DNA of 64,000 bases from Tengunoibacter tsumagoiensis (GTDB taxonomy: Bacteria > Chloroflexota > Ktedonobacteria > Ktedonobacterales > Ktedonobacteraceae). The translations under genes and the position numbers were made by a program. The notes below the pieces were generated by a model. It made no database searches, was not told the DNA's origin, and was given only the letters and a program-made list of their open reading frames with translations. How positions within the stretch are numbered: position 1 is the first letter of the stretch; each line of letters begins with the position of its first letter. Positions 54,101 to 62,847 of the stretch are shown here, piece after piece. The stretch covers positions 3,409,001-3,473,000 of the forward strand of contig NZ_BIFR01000001.1 of assembly GCF_003967535.1 (NCBI RefSeq). The letters are read 5' to 3'.

Positions 54101-55126
54101 ATGACCACAACCGCCACCCCTGTATCTCAGCAGAGACGCTATGATCCTTATCCTGTCAGAGTACAGGACTATGTGACGTTTCGTGAGCAGGGCTTTCTGA
54201 TTGTTAAAGGGCTTGTGCCCCTGGATGATGTGCGCGAGATGAATGAGCACATGGATAGCATTCTAGCGGGCAAAGAGCACTTTCCAGGAGTAACACCACC
54301 TCCGGCAGAGTGGGACGCCGATAAGAAGATCGCCCATTATCTTCGTGTCCATATGCTACACAGAACACTGGAGATTCATGAACGCTTCTTACTCCATCCT
54401 CGCGTGTTAGACGTGCTAGAAGCCCTGATTGGCCCGGATGTGCTGGCACTGCAATCGATGCTCTTCTTTAAAAACCCGGGGCAGCCTGGGCAAGGGTACC
54501 ATCAGGATTCTTATTATATCCCAACTCTACCCGATACCTTATGTGGAGCCTGGCTGGCATTAGATCGTGTCGATGAAGAGAATGGCTGTTTATGGATGAC
54601 CGTTGGTTCACAACATGAGCCAGTCTATCCCGATTCGGATGGTATCAGCGAAAATGGGCAAGAGAATCTGAGCGATATCGAACCAATCTATAATGCAAGC
54701 CATACCGATGAAAAGAATAATGGTCTGACCCGCGTGGCGCATAAGTATCCTGGGAAAGAGGTCAAGGCAGAGGTTGAGCCTGGGGACGTCGTTTTCTTTG
54801 GCGGGCATATTCTGCATCGCTCTCATCGCAATATGAGCAAAGATCGCACACGTCGCGCCTTTGTTGGTCATTACTGCAATGCTCACTCACTGGTCCCCTG
54901 GAACCATGGTCAGCCCTATGAGGGTGAAGCAGGTAATTATCTCCATATCCTGGCTCGTGGTGAGACACATCTCCCCTACGCTCAACCACTCTTTGGAACA
55001 CCCTGCGCTGCCAATCGCCCCCCAGCACCCCGTGTCAAGCGCGAGAAAACCATGTCCATGATGGGTGACGAACAGGATCTGATGGTTCTTACCCCCCATG
55101 GAGATCCAGCAAACGAGCGCGATTAA
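54101..55126 (+). CDS. Phytanoyl-CoA dioxygenase (PhyH) family protein
   Basis: 341 residues, double-stranded beta-helix Fe(II)/2-oxoglutarate enzyme. Seen: FREQGFLIVKGLVPLDDVREMNEHMD, HQDSYYIPTLP with His134 and Asp136 (first metal pair), LALDRVDEENGCLWM, and distal His239 in FGGHILHRSHRN, followed by RRAFVGHY with the 2-oxoglutarate Arg. Members hydroxylate small molecules such as ectoine, mycosporines or fatty acids; this one's substrate is unknown. ATG 54101 follows AAAGGAG at 7 bases; 50 additional residues upstream are not family-like. Probably controlled by the divergent AraC gene. Confidence 0.92.
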   Translation: MTTTATPVSQQRRYDPYPVRVQDYVTFREQGFLIVKGLVPLDDVREMNEHMDSILAGKEHFPGVTPPPAEWDADKKIAHYLRVHMLHRTLEIHERFLLHPRVLDVLEALIGPDVLALQSMLFFKNPGQPGQGYHQDSYYIPTLPDTLCGAWLALDRVDEENGCLWMTVGSQHEPVYPDSDGISENGQENLSDIEPIYNASHTDEKNNGLTRVAHKYPGKEVKAEVEPGDVVFFGGHILHRSHRNMSKDRTRRAFVGHYCNAHSLVPWNHGQPYEGEAGNYLHILARGETHLPYAQPLFGTPCAANRPPAPRVKREKTMSMMGDEQDLMVLTPHGDPANERD

Positions 55127-55149
55127 AGAATCCTGGAAGCTTTTCCTGC

Positions 55150-55193
55150 CAGACAGGTGGGGCTGATCATCCGGATGATAGCCCACCTGTCTG
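55150..55193. terminator. Bidirectional terminator hairpin
   Basis: Arms CAGACAGGTGGG / CCCACCTGTCTG extended inwards by a near-palindromic ATCATCC / GGATGAT, between convergent PhyH and histidine-kinase genes. Confidence 0.7.
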
Positions 55194-55207
55194 ATGCAAA
55201 TAAGCCT

Positions 55208-56947
55208 TTAAACAGGCAATCGTATCTCAAAGGTGCTCCCCTGGCCCACAACCGAATGCACCTGGATAGCTCCACCATGTGCCTGTACAATCAGTTGCGC
55301 AATGGAAAGCCCCAGGCCATTGCCAGAAACAGTCTGCTTCTGATTATGCGTTCGCGATTGATCCACCCGATAAAAACGTTCAAAGAGATGTAGCAGATGC
55401 TCTGCGGCAATGCCTGGCCCATTGTCGGTAATGCGCAAAACTGCCCAATCTTGCTCTGCATACCGCTGTCGCGTTACGGTAATTGTGACGTTATCCCCGA
55501 TTCCAGCGCTATATTTGAGGGCATTCTCAATAATATTTGTACATAATTGTTGCAGATAGAGATAGTCACCATGGATGGACAGCTCTGGTAATGAGAGTAT
55601 CTGAATAGCAATACCCGTCTGCTCAGCCAGCGGTGCGAGACGTTCAATGGTATCACACAGAACGTCACTGAGATCTAATTGTTCCTGTTGGAAACGACTC
55701 TGGCCCGTATCTGCACGCGCGAGAAGCAACAGATCATTCACAAGATGGCTCATATGACGATTTTCTTGCAGAATTACCGTCATCGTTCTCTGATACTGTT
55801 CAGGAGACATGTCATGCTGGAGGGCGCGGGTAGCTTCCAGATCGATAATGGAGAGAGGTGTGCGAAGTTCATGGCTGGCATCAGCTGTAAATTGGCGCTG
55901 CCGATCAAAAGCTTCTTCCAACCGTTGCAACATATGATCAAACGTGTCAGCTAACTCTCCCAATTCGCCGCGCTGCCGTAGCTTTAAACGTCGGTGCAGA
56001 TCCGTCTCGCCAATCTGTTGGGCTGTTCTGGTAATAACCTGTACTGGCTTCATGGCACGATCTGCCAACCAGTATCCTCCCAGGCTCGACAGGAGCAGGA
56101 CCAGTGGCGTCGTAATCTCTAAGATAAGCAGAAGACTGTGCAGCTCTGCCTCAATAGTAGAAGGAGTGCCAACAAGCAATATTGCCGATACATGCTGCTG
56201 ATTGTCGACGATAAGTGCTTGCGAGGTTTCATAGAATTGATTCTTCAAGGTAGATAGCGAGAGCTCTGCATTGCGCACATGCAGAGTCAGTGGAGGCGAA
56301 CCCAACGTGATCCAGGTGCTATTCTTCCAGTCTCCCCGCACAGAGACATCTGGTAGTGCGACTGCCGTAAGTGCTTTGATATCTTGAGAGGTAAACACAA
56401 TACTGGATTGGAGAATCTGACCCTCTGGATTCATAAGCACGACAAATTCATCGTTCCTTATCAGTTTACGTATGGGTTGATCGGCCTCTCCTTTTGTACT
56501 CTCTGTTGGCGCCATCTTAGCATCTGAGCCCTGGATACTTACCTGAACATCGGTAAGGGGAATCTGATGCTTCTGTGCATCATATGTTACTGCCACCTGA
56601 GTGAGACGTGTCCTCAAATAGGAATCAAGCGTGGTAGAGAGATTGACGCTTTCAGTCGTATAGATAATGCTGCTAAAAGTCACCAGAATGAGTGCTAATA
56701 AGGCAACATACCAGAGCGTCAGGCGTAATCGCATACTGTGCCAGAAGCGACGCAGGCCCTGCACGCCTTCCGTCCGTACTTTGCGAATACCTTGTATCAC
56801 GCAAAAGAGAAGAATTGTACAGGCCATAATCAGGCCAGCCGGAGCATAAAAGCTTACATTGGTTGGATGGGTCCCAATCATAAAGAAACAGAAGAGCAGC
56901 CCTGCCCCACTGAAGAGCAGATAGCTCCTGAAAATGATCCTTTTCAT
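55208..56947 (-). CDS. Sensor histidine kinase
   Basis: 579 residues. Two membrane segments near the N-terminus plus a third (LWYVALLALILVTFSSIIY) and one at about 285-305 (LLLILEITTPLVLLLSSLGGYWL) enclose an extracytoplasmic sensor. Then HAMP (AMKPVQVITRTAQQIGETDLHRRL), H-box with phospho-acceptor His (FTADASHELRTPLSII), N-box (LCTNIIENALKYS), G1 (ITDNGPGIAAEHLLHLF) and G2 (GNGLGLSIAQLIVQAHGG). All kinase boxes are intact. Starts at ATG 56947, overlapping the response regulator stop by 4 bases (ATGA), so they are translationally coupled. Probably controls the divergent ABC genes. Confidence 0.95.
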   Translation of the reverse strand: MKRIIFRSYLLFSGAGLLFCFFMIGTHPTNVSFYAPAGLIMACTILLFCVIQGIRKVRTEGVQGLRRFWHSMRLRLTLWYVALLALILVTFSSIIYTTESVNLSTTLDSYLRTRLTQVAVTYDAQKHQIPLTDVQVSIQGSDAKMAPTESTKGEADQPIRKLIRNDEFVVLMNPEGQILQSSIVFTSQDIKALTAVALPDVSVRGDWKNSTWITLGSPPLTLHVRNAELSLSTLKNQFYETSQALIVDNQQHVSAILLVGTPSTIEAELHSLLLILEITTPLVLLLSSLGGYWLADRAMKPVQVITRTAQQIGETDLHRRLKLRQRGELGELADTFDHMLQRLEEAFDRQRQFTADASHELRTPLSIIDLEATRALQHDMSPEQYQRTMTVILQENRHMSHLVNDLLLLARADTGQSRFQQEQLDLSDVLCDTIERLAPLAEQTGIAIQILSLPELSIHGDYLYLQQLCTNIIENALKYSAGIGDNVTITVTRQRYAEQDWAVLRITDNGPGIAAEHLLHLFERFYRVDQSRTHNQKQTVSGNGLGLSIAQLIVQAHGGAIQVHSVVGQGSTFEIRLPV

Positions 56948-57639
56948 TTTTTTGCCTCCATCATCTGTAAAGGCAAGCGAAGCCGATAGCCAGCACCATA
57001 AATAGTTTCAAGCAGTTTCACCGGAAATGGATCATCCAGCTTTCGCCGGAGGCGGCGTACATAGACATCCACCACATTTGAGGCACTGATAAAATCATAG
57101 CTCCAGATATGATTTTCAATTGATTCTCTTGTTAAAACCTGATGAGGATGGCGAATAAAGTATTCGAGCAGTGCAAATTCTTTGGCGTTCAACTTAATGG
57201 GCAGCCCCTCTCGTTCAACAGTATGGGTAGCCGGATTAACAATGAGATCGCCATGACACAAAAGGCCGCTTTTCTGAGGGGTTGTTCGGCGCATTAAAGC
57301 ACGTAAACGTGCCAGAAGTTCGTGTAAAGCAAAAGGCTTCACCAGATAATCGTCTGCACCACTGTCCAGGCCACGAACGCGATCTTCAATCGCATCCCGG
57401 GCCGTCAACATCAGAATAGGTGTGTTGATCTCATGCCTGCGGAGCGAGTGACAGACTGCGATGCCATCCTTGCGTGGAAGCATGATATCCAGAATAATTG
57501 CATCATACGCTGTACTTTCGGCAAAGGCTTCTCCATCTTCCCCGTCAAATGTGACATCTACTGCATAGCCCTCATCCATCAGGCTCATCTTGAGTGCCTG
57601 ATTTAAACGCTGATCATCCTCTACCACTAAAATACGCAT
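56944..57639 (-). CDS. OmpR-family response regulator
   Basis: 231 residues. Receiver domain with acidic pocket (VVEDDQRLN), phospho-acceptor Asp in YDAIILDIMLPRKDGI, Thr in MLTARDAIEDRV, and Lys in DYLVKPFALHELLARL. C-terminal winged helix (INPATHTVEREGLPIKLNAKEFALLEYFIRHPHQVLTRE... SNVVDVYVRRLRRKL) binds DNA. Partner of the downstream histidine kinase. Positioned 200 bp from the divergent ABC genes. The common name cannot be given without homology search. Confidence 0.96.
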   Translation of the reverse strand: MRILVVEDDQRLNQALKMSLMDEGYAVDVTFDGEDGEAFAESTAYDAIILDIMLPRKDGIAVCHSLRRHEINTPILMLTARDAIEDRVRGLDSGADDYLVKPFALHELLARLRALMRRTTPQKSGLLCHGDLIVNPATHTVEREGLPIKLNAKEFALLEYFIRHPHQVLTRESIENHIWSYDFISASNVVDVYVRRLRRKLDDPFPVKLLETIYGAGYRLRLPLQMMEAKK

Positions 57640-57839
57640 ACTGGACCCCCTCTCTGCTCTAACATAGCCTCTTCTTTATACCATAAAGTTCTCTGCATTT
57701 CTTCTTGCACACAAAAGAACCATAGCAAAAAATGATGACAAAAAGATGAAAACAGGTTTCATATCACTGTCATTTTTCTCTGCTATATTCTCTTCAGGAA
57801 AAGCCCCAAAGCATTTTTACTGCTACAAAGGACGGTTTT
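57640..57839. promoter_or_regulatory. Divergent promoter region of the two-component and ABC genes
   Basis: 200 bp. An imperfect inverted repeat TGAAAACAGGTTTCA lies at 57747-57761 and a second pair, ATGACA (57732-57737) and TGTCAT (57768-57773), brackets it. A response-regulator site is plausible. TATATT near 57783 could be the plus-strand -10. Confidence 0.45.
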
Positions 57840-58964
57840 ATGCAAGAACATGTGGTTATTTGCGATAACCTGATCAAGATTTACAAAGCACGTGACCTGG
57901 AAGTCGTCGCATTACAAGGACTTGATCTGGAAGTGAGGCAAGGTGAGATGATTGCGCTGGTGGGTGCTTCTGGATCGGGGAAATCAACCCTGCTAAACAT
58001 TCTGGGCGGTCTGGATACGCCTACTGCTGGACGTGCCATCGTCGCTGCCCATGATCTGAGCCGGCTCAATGAGGAGCAGCGTCCCCATTATCGAAACCTG
58101 ATTGTTGGCCATCTCTGGCAACAGAGTGGACGTAATCTTCTCCCTGATCTTACGATTGCCGATAATATTCAGCTCCCTCAACTCTTGAAGGGTGTACGAG
58201 CCTCGAGGTACAAACAGCATACGCAATCCCTGTTAGAGCTTGTTGGTCTGGGGACAATGGGCAAGAAAAAACCACTGCAACTTTCAGGAGGCGAACAACA
58301 ACGGGCGGCTCTGGCAGTAGCGCTGGCCAATGAACCTCCATTGCTACTGGCAGACGAGCCCACCGGTGAATTAGATTCCGCCACCACTCTGGAGATACTG
58401 GCCTTTATGCGCCAGTTAAATCATGCGTTGGGCATTACTATCATTATCGTTACCCACGACGCGACAGTTGCATCACTGGTCGATCGCACGCTTGCTATTC
58501 GTGATGGACGCACCAGTACAGAAACCATTCGCCGTCAGCAGCCTTTACCCCTGGACAATCTTCATGGAGGAAGCACCACCATTGGTCTCTCCTCACAAAC
58601 ACATCAGGAGTCTCTGTTTGTTGATCGAACTGGTATGCTTCAACTTCCCTCTGAAGCAGCAACTTTCTTCACAGAATCAGGGCGGGCCGATGTGCATGTA
58701 GCAACAGATCATGTCGAGATCTGGCCTACAGGTCTGTTTGTTCCTTCTCCGGAAAGCGCAATTCACGGAAAAAGTGCGGTCATTGGACTTTCTCTGGCTT
58801 CTCATGCAGAGACTGCTCTGGTTGATCGTGCCGGGCGTTTGCAGTTGCCAAAAGAGGCATTGGAACAGCTGTCTTTCAATGGACGGGTCAGACTCTCTCT
58901 TGTAGAACAGCATATCGAGTTATGGCCAGTGCAGACGACGTTGGATACTCAACGAACATACTGA
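57840..58964 (+). CDS. ABC-transporter ATPase with AbrB-like C-terminal repeats
   Basis: 374 residues. Residues 1-230 are an MacB/LolD-type ATPase: Walker A GASGSGKSTLLNIL, signature LQLSGGEQQRAALAVAL, Walker B LLLADEPTGELDS, H-loop IIVTHDATVA. After residue 230 there is an unusual tail with two repeats of 42 residues at about 255-296 and 322-363: LFVDRTGMLQLPSEA...VHVATDHVEIWP and ALVDRAGRLQLPKEALEQLSF...RLSLVEQHIELWP. These resemble SpoVT/AbrB swapped-hairpin DNA-binding domains. Typical ATPases of this kind end near residue 230. ATG 57840 follows AAAGGA. Confidence 0.92.
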   Translation: MQEHVVICDNLIKIYKARDLEVVALQGLDLEVRQGEMIALVGASGSGKSTLLNILGGLDTPTAGRAIVAAHDLSRLNEEQRPHYRNLIVGHLWQQSGRNLLPDLTIADNIQLPQLLKGVRASRYKQHTQSLLELVGLGTMGKKKPLQLSGGEQQRAALAVALANEPPLLLADEPTGELDSATTLEILAFMRQLNHALGITIIIVTHDATVASLVDRTLAIRDGRTSTETIRRQQPLPLDNLHGGSTTIGLSSQTHQESLFVDRTGMLQLPSEAATFFTESGRADVHVATDHVEIWPTGLFVPSPESAIHGKSAVIGLSLASHAETALVDRAGRLQLPKEALEQLSFNGRVRLSLVEQHIELWPVQTTLDTQRTY

Positions 58965-58989
58965 GAGAAAGCAGAAGAGGTATCAAAAG

Positions 58990-59682
58990 ATGACCCAGAT
59001 GACAGAGACTGCAATTGTTGAGGGATCTCAGATCACACGAACATTCCACATCGGCTCACGCTCTGTAGAGGTTCTTCATGGCATCAATCTGCACATTCAG
59101 CCTGGTGAGTTTGTGGCCCTGCGAGGACGCTCTGGTTCGGGCAAAACCACGCTCTTACATCTACTGGTGGGACTTGATGATCCCACCAGTGGAGAGATTC
59201 GTGTCGTAGGGCGCACGCTAACGCGTTTAAGCGAAGAACAGCGGGCAGACTTGCGACGCGAGCATATTGGCCTCCTGTTCCAGAATGCTCATCTCTTTCC
59301 TACCTTAACGGCTCAGGAGAATGTAGAAGTGGCCTTACGACTCCAATTGACACCTGCTACCGAACGAACACAACGGGCGCGAGAAGCACTGGAACTGGTA
59401 GAGATATCCGCACGAGCGAAGCATCGCAGTATGGAGCTCTCAGGCGGAGAACAGCAACGGGTGGCGCTGGCACGAGCACTGGTTCACAGACCTCGTCTCC
59501 TTGTTGCAGATGAACCAACTGGCAACCTGGACTCCCTCATGGCACAAAAAATTGTGACACTCTTTCGCACTATTGTCCAACAGACCGGAATTACCCTCCT
59601 CATTGCAACACATGACACAACTGTTGTCGCAGCAGCCGATCGCGTGCTTCAGATGCGCGATGGGAACCTGCTCTCCGATTGA
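58990..59682 (+). CDS. ABC-transporter ATPase (MacB/LolD type)
   Basis: 230 residues. Walker A LRGRSGSGKTTLLHLL, Q-loop LLFQNAHLFPTLTAQENV, signature MELSGGEQQRVALARAL, Walker B LLVADEPTGNLDS, H-loop LLIATHDTTVV. Second ATPase, 25 bp after the first, 27 bp before the permease. The pair of ATPases suggests a heterodimer energising one large permease. ATG 58990 follows AAGAGG. Confidence 0.95.
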   Translation: MTQMTETAIVEGSQITRTFHIGSRSVEVLHGINLHIQPGEFVALRGRSGSGKTTLLHLLVGLDDPTSGEIRVVGRTLTRLSEEQRADLRREHIGLLFQNAHLFPTLTAQENVEVALRLQLTPATERTQRAREALELVEISARAKHRSMELSGGEQQRVALARALVHRPRLLVADEPTGNLDSLMAQKIVTLFRTIVQQTGITLLIATHDTTVVAAADRVLQMRDGNLLSD

Positions 59683-59709
59683 TTCGTTGATAAAAAAGGA
59701 GTTTTTCTC

Positions 59710-62670
59710 ATGGCTGCAACACCCATTGTACTACCACATCGCCGTAGTCTCGCTCTCATCCCTGGAATCGTCAGACTCTCACTCTGGCGTTTTGCACAGA
59801 CATGGCGCTTTCTCTTCATTACCTGGTCAGGTCTCCTTGCTATGGTTATCCTTGTCTGTGCGCTCCCACTTTTTTCGCGTGTAGCAATCAGCGCTGACCT
59901 CCGCTCGTTAGCGAGTACCACGCCAGACGGTCCAGACCTCCAGGTGCATGTTGGTAGTACCCATATCACAGACACACAGGTACAGGATGCTGCTCATCAG
60001 GTGGATCAGATACTGCATCAAGGAGCTATCAGCCCCTATCTCCGAGAGGCACCACAATTTTTCATTACCACATCCGCCCTGACGCTGCAAAATACGTCCA
60101 GTCAGTCACAAAATCTCTTAACTATTGTCGGGAGTGATCTGACTCAAAGCACTTCACACCTGACTATGGTACAGGGGCGATTGCCACAAAAGACAACTGA
60201 CGAGAGTATCGAAGTTGCGTTACCAGAGATCACTGCGACTGCCTTCCATCTCCAGGTTGGCTCCACGCTTCAGGCGCATTTTCCTGTCCTGAGCGATACA
60301 GCTGTCTGGACAATACATGTTGTTGGGCTTATTGCGCCAGCAGCTACGACAGATACCTATTGGTCGGCTCCACGCCTCTTTGGCTCTCAATCTATCAATG
60401 GAGGCGGCCCCACAATCTATAATGCATTAGCCGATAGAGCGATCCTTCAAGCAAAAAGTAACTCGATTCAGATTGATGATGGCTCCGGTGGGGCCAGAAA
60501 AAAAGGACTGTTTGCGGATGCCTTCCATTTCATCTGGAGCTATCCTTTTGATCTCAGTCATTTAGATGCCGATATGATCACTCAGATTGCACAGCAGCTT
60601 GATCATCTCCCTACACAGTTGCAGGATACCTTTCAACAACCAGATCTGCCTTTTGCGTTCCCAACGGGCTCGCTTTTTCAACAATTGCGGTCCTATAATC
60701 AACAGATGATTGTCTTACAGATTGTAAGTACCATTCTCTTGTTGATGACCCTTGCCTTGATTCTCTTTTTAGTGAGCATTCTTTCCAATCTACTGGTTGA
60801 ACGACAGACCCCAGTCATTGCCACCCTGCGTAGCCGTGGTGCAACCAGACAACATATCTTTGGCACCTTCGCAACGCAAGGGGTCATCTTAAGCCTGGCT
60901 GCTCTCTTGATTGGCCCATGGTTGTCAATCGTCCTGGTTCGTCTCATTGCTCAAGCGCTATTAACACCAGCCAATCAACAAGCGCTTCATGTCATTACAG
61001 ATCAGCCTCTGCAATCCCTCCTGAACATCAAATGGTATGCGCTCTTCGCCATTATGGTTGCTCTGGGGGTGATGCTTCTTGCGATTCACAGAGCTTCCAC
61101 ATTGGATATTGTCCTCCTGCGTCGAGAGTCGTCCCAGACCAGGCGTGTTCCTTTCTGGCGTCGTCTCAATCTCGATCTCCTGTTGATACTCATCATTATG
61201 GTCGCATATGGTAGCTATACGTTTCTCTGGCAATCTCTTTCAACTGCGCAAGAACTGAATCCCATTGAATATAGTCTCTTACAGGGATTTGGACTGATTG
61301 CTCCGGCCTTTGTGGTAAGTGCTATCTTACTCCTCTTTCTCCGTCTGCTTCCATCTGTGCTACGAGGGATAAGAGCTTTGTGTGCCAGGCAACGGGGCGC
61401 ATCAGCAACGCTGGCATTTGCACAGATGGAACGGCGCCCTCAGGCTGCAACGCGCACGATTGTTCTTCTGGCCCTGACAATTGCCTCGTCGACATTCCTC
61501 TTAACCCTGATTGCAACAAAAGAAGTACGGACGAGCAATGCAGCTGCATATGCAACCTCTTACGCTGATTATGCAGGTCAGCTTCCAGCTTCAGAGGCAC
61601 ATCTGCCCATTGCTGATCTGAAAGCACGGTATGCTCAGATACCTGAGATCCTTTCAGCAAACATTGGGTACACTACTTTAATCCAGCCTGGCAGTGTATT
61701 GACCTCCAATGCTGTCGGACCCATCACGATACATGCAGTTGATGCTGATACCTACGCCAGGACGGTGAACTGGCCAGCAGAGCTCTCTTCTCAATCACTC
61801 ACCAGCTTGATGAGTCAGCTGGTAGCTCATCGTCAAGAAGCAACAACGCAGAATCTCGTTTATGCGCTGGTAGACGCACCCCTATGGGGACAGTTGCATC
61901 TTGCCCCTGGATCTCATTTTACATTGCCAGCAGATGATAATGGGGATACACAGATACAATTTGTGGCAGTAGCCGAGGTTCCCTATCTACCAGGCATTTA
62001 TGACACGCCGTTAGCACCTTATCGAGGCATTGGCATGCTGACAGACTATACAAGCTATGCAACAGTTATTGCCAAACAAAGCCAGACAACGCTCATTCCT
62101 AACCAATTGCTCCTCAAAACGAAAAGTGATGCGGCCTCCCTGGCCCATCTACGCTCCCTTTTTCCGGGACTTCAGGATCGTCGACAACAAACGGTGACCA
62201 ACCAGGAGAGTTCAGTGCATCTGGATATTATTGGTGTGCTCATTATTGCCATTGTTGCAGCTTTGCTTCTGGCTCTCGTGGGGACGCTTCTCAACTCCTG
62301 GCTGAGCGCGAGTATACGGATTACCAGCTTCTCTGTCCTGCGAGCTCTTGGAATGCGCCCCCGACAGATTGCCACGGTGCTCCTATGGGAACAAGGCTTT
62401 ATCTATGCTGTCGCAATTCTGCTGGGTCTGGGTCTCAGTGCCATGTTAAGTCTGTTTGCCTCGCCAATCGTCACTTTACTGGACTTAACCAGACCAGCAA
62501 CGAGAGAAAATCTCTATGATGTGCCACCAATTTCTGTGACGATCCCATGGTTCCAACTGGCTCTGCTCTTTGGAACAGTTACGATCATCTGCCTTTGTGC
62601 CTTATTCTTCATGGCCCATCTCGTTTCTCGCCCCAGACTCGGCCAGATCCTTCGTCTGAACGAAGATTAA
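59710..62670 (+). CDS. FtsX-like ABC permease
   Basis: 986 residues; MacB/FtsX-type. An N-terminal membrane segment near residues 33-55 (FLFITWSGLLAMVILVCALPLF) is followed by a large extracytoplasmic domain, then a first FtsX core (IVSTILLLMTLALILFLVSIL, ATLRSRGATRQHIFGTF, LAALLIGPWLSIVLVRLI), a second extracytoplasmic domain, and a second FtsX core near the C-terminus (IIAIVAALLLALVGTLL, SVLRALGMRPRQIATVLLWEQGF). About ten membrane segments are likely. It probably exports or extracts a lipophilic substrate or antimicrobial peptide; substrate unknown. ATG 59710 follows AAGGAG. Confidence 0.93.
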   Translation: MAATPIVLPHRRSLALIPGIVRLSLWRFAQTWRFLFITWSGLLAMVILVCALPLFSRVAISADLRSLASTTPDGPDLQVHVGSTHITDTQVQDAAHQVDQILHQGAISPYLREAPQFFITTSALTLQNTSSQSQNLLTIVGSDLTQSTSHLTMVQGRLPQKTTDESIEVALPEITATAFHLQVGSTLQAHFPVLSDTAVWTIHVVGLIAPAATTDTYWSAPRLFGSQSINGGGPTIYNALADRAILQAKSNSIQIDDGSGGARKKGLFADAFHFIWSYPFDLSHLDADMITQIAQQLDHLPTQLQDTFQQPDLPFAFPTGSLFQQLRSYNQQMIVLQIVSTILLLMTLALILFLVSILSNLLVERQTPVIATLRSRGATRQHIFGTFATQGVILSLAALLIGPWLSIVLVRLIAQALLTPANQQALHVITDQPLQSLLNIKWYALFAIMVALGVMLLAIHRASTLDIVLLRRESSQTRRVPFWRRLNLDLLLILIIMVAYGSYTFLWQSLSTAQELNPIEYSLLQGFGLIAPAFVVSAILLLFLRLLPSVLRGIRALCARQRGASATLAFAQMERRPQAATRTIVLLALTIASSTFLLTLIATKEVRTSNAAAYATSYADYAGQLPASEAHLPIADLKARYAQIPEILSANIGYTTLIQPGSVLTSNAVGPITIHAVDADTYARTVNWPAELSSQSLTSLMSQLVAHRQEATTQNLVYALVDAPLWGQLHLAPGSHFTLPADDNGDTQIQFVAVAEVPYLPGIYDTPLAPYRGIGMLTDYTSYATVIAKQSQTTLIPNQLLLKTKSDAASLAHLRSLFPGLQDRRQQTVTNQESSVHLDIIGVLIIAIVAALLLALVGTLLNSWLSASIRITSFSVLRALGMRPRQIATVLLWEQGFIYAVAILLGLGLSAMLSLFASPIVTLLDLTRPATRENLYDVPPISVTIPWFQLALLFGTVTIICLCALFFMAHLVSRPRLGQILRLNED

Positions 62671-62680
62671 ACAGCTTCAT

Positions 62681-62723
62681 TGTGAGGGTGTTGGTACATC
62701 AAAGATGCCCATATACCCTCACA
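62681..62723 (+). terminator. Terminator of the ABC operon
   Basis: Arms TGTGAGGGTGT / ATACCCTCACA about 10 bases after the permease stop codon, followed by the T-rich TATTTTATAT. Confidence 0.7.
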
Positions 62724-62847
62724 TATTTTATATAGAAAAAATTCTATTTTACCCGAAAATACTATTTTTTATGTTTAAAATGCATTTGGTTTTATAATAC
62801 ATAGGAATCGTTGGGCAGCTTATTTTTCTTGAAAGTGATACAAAAAC

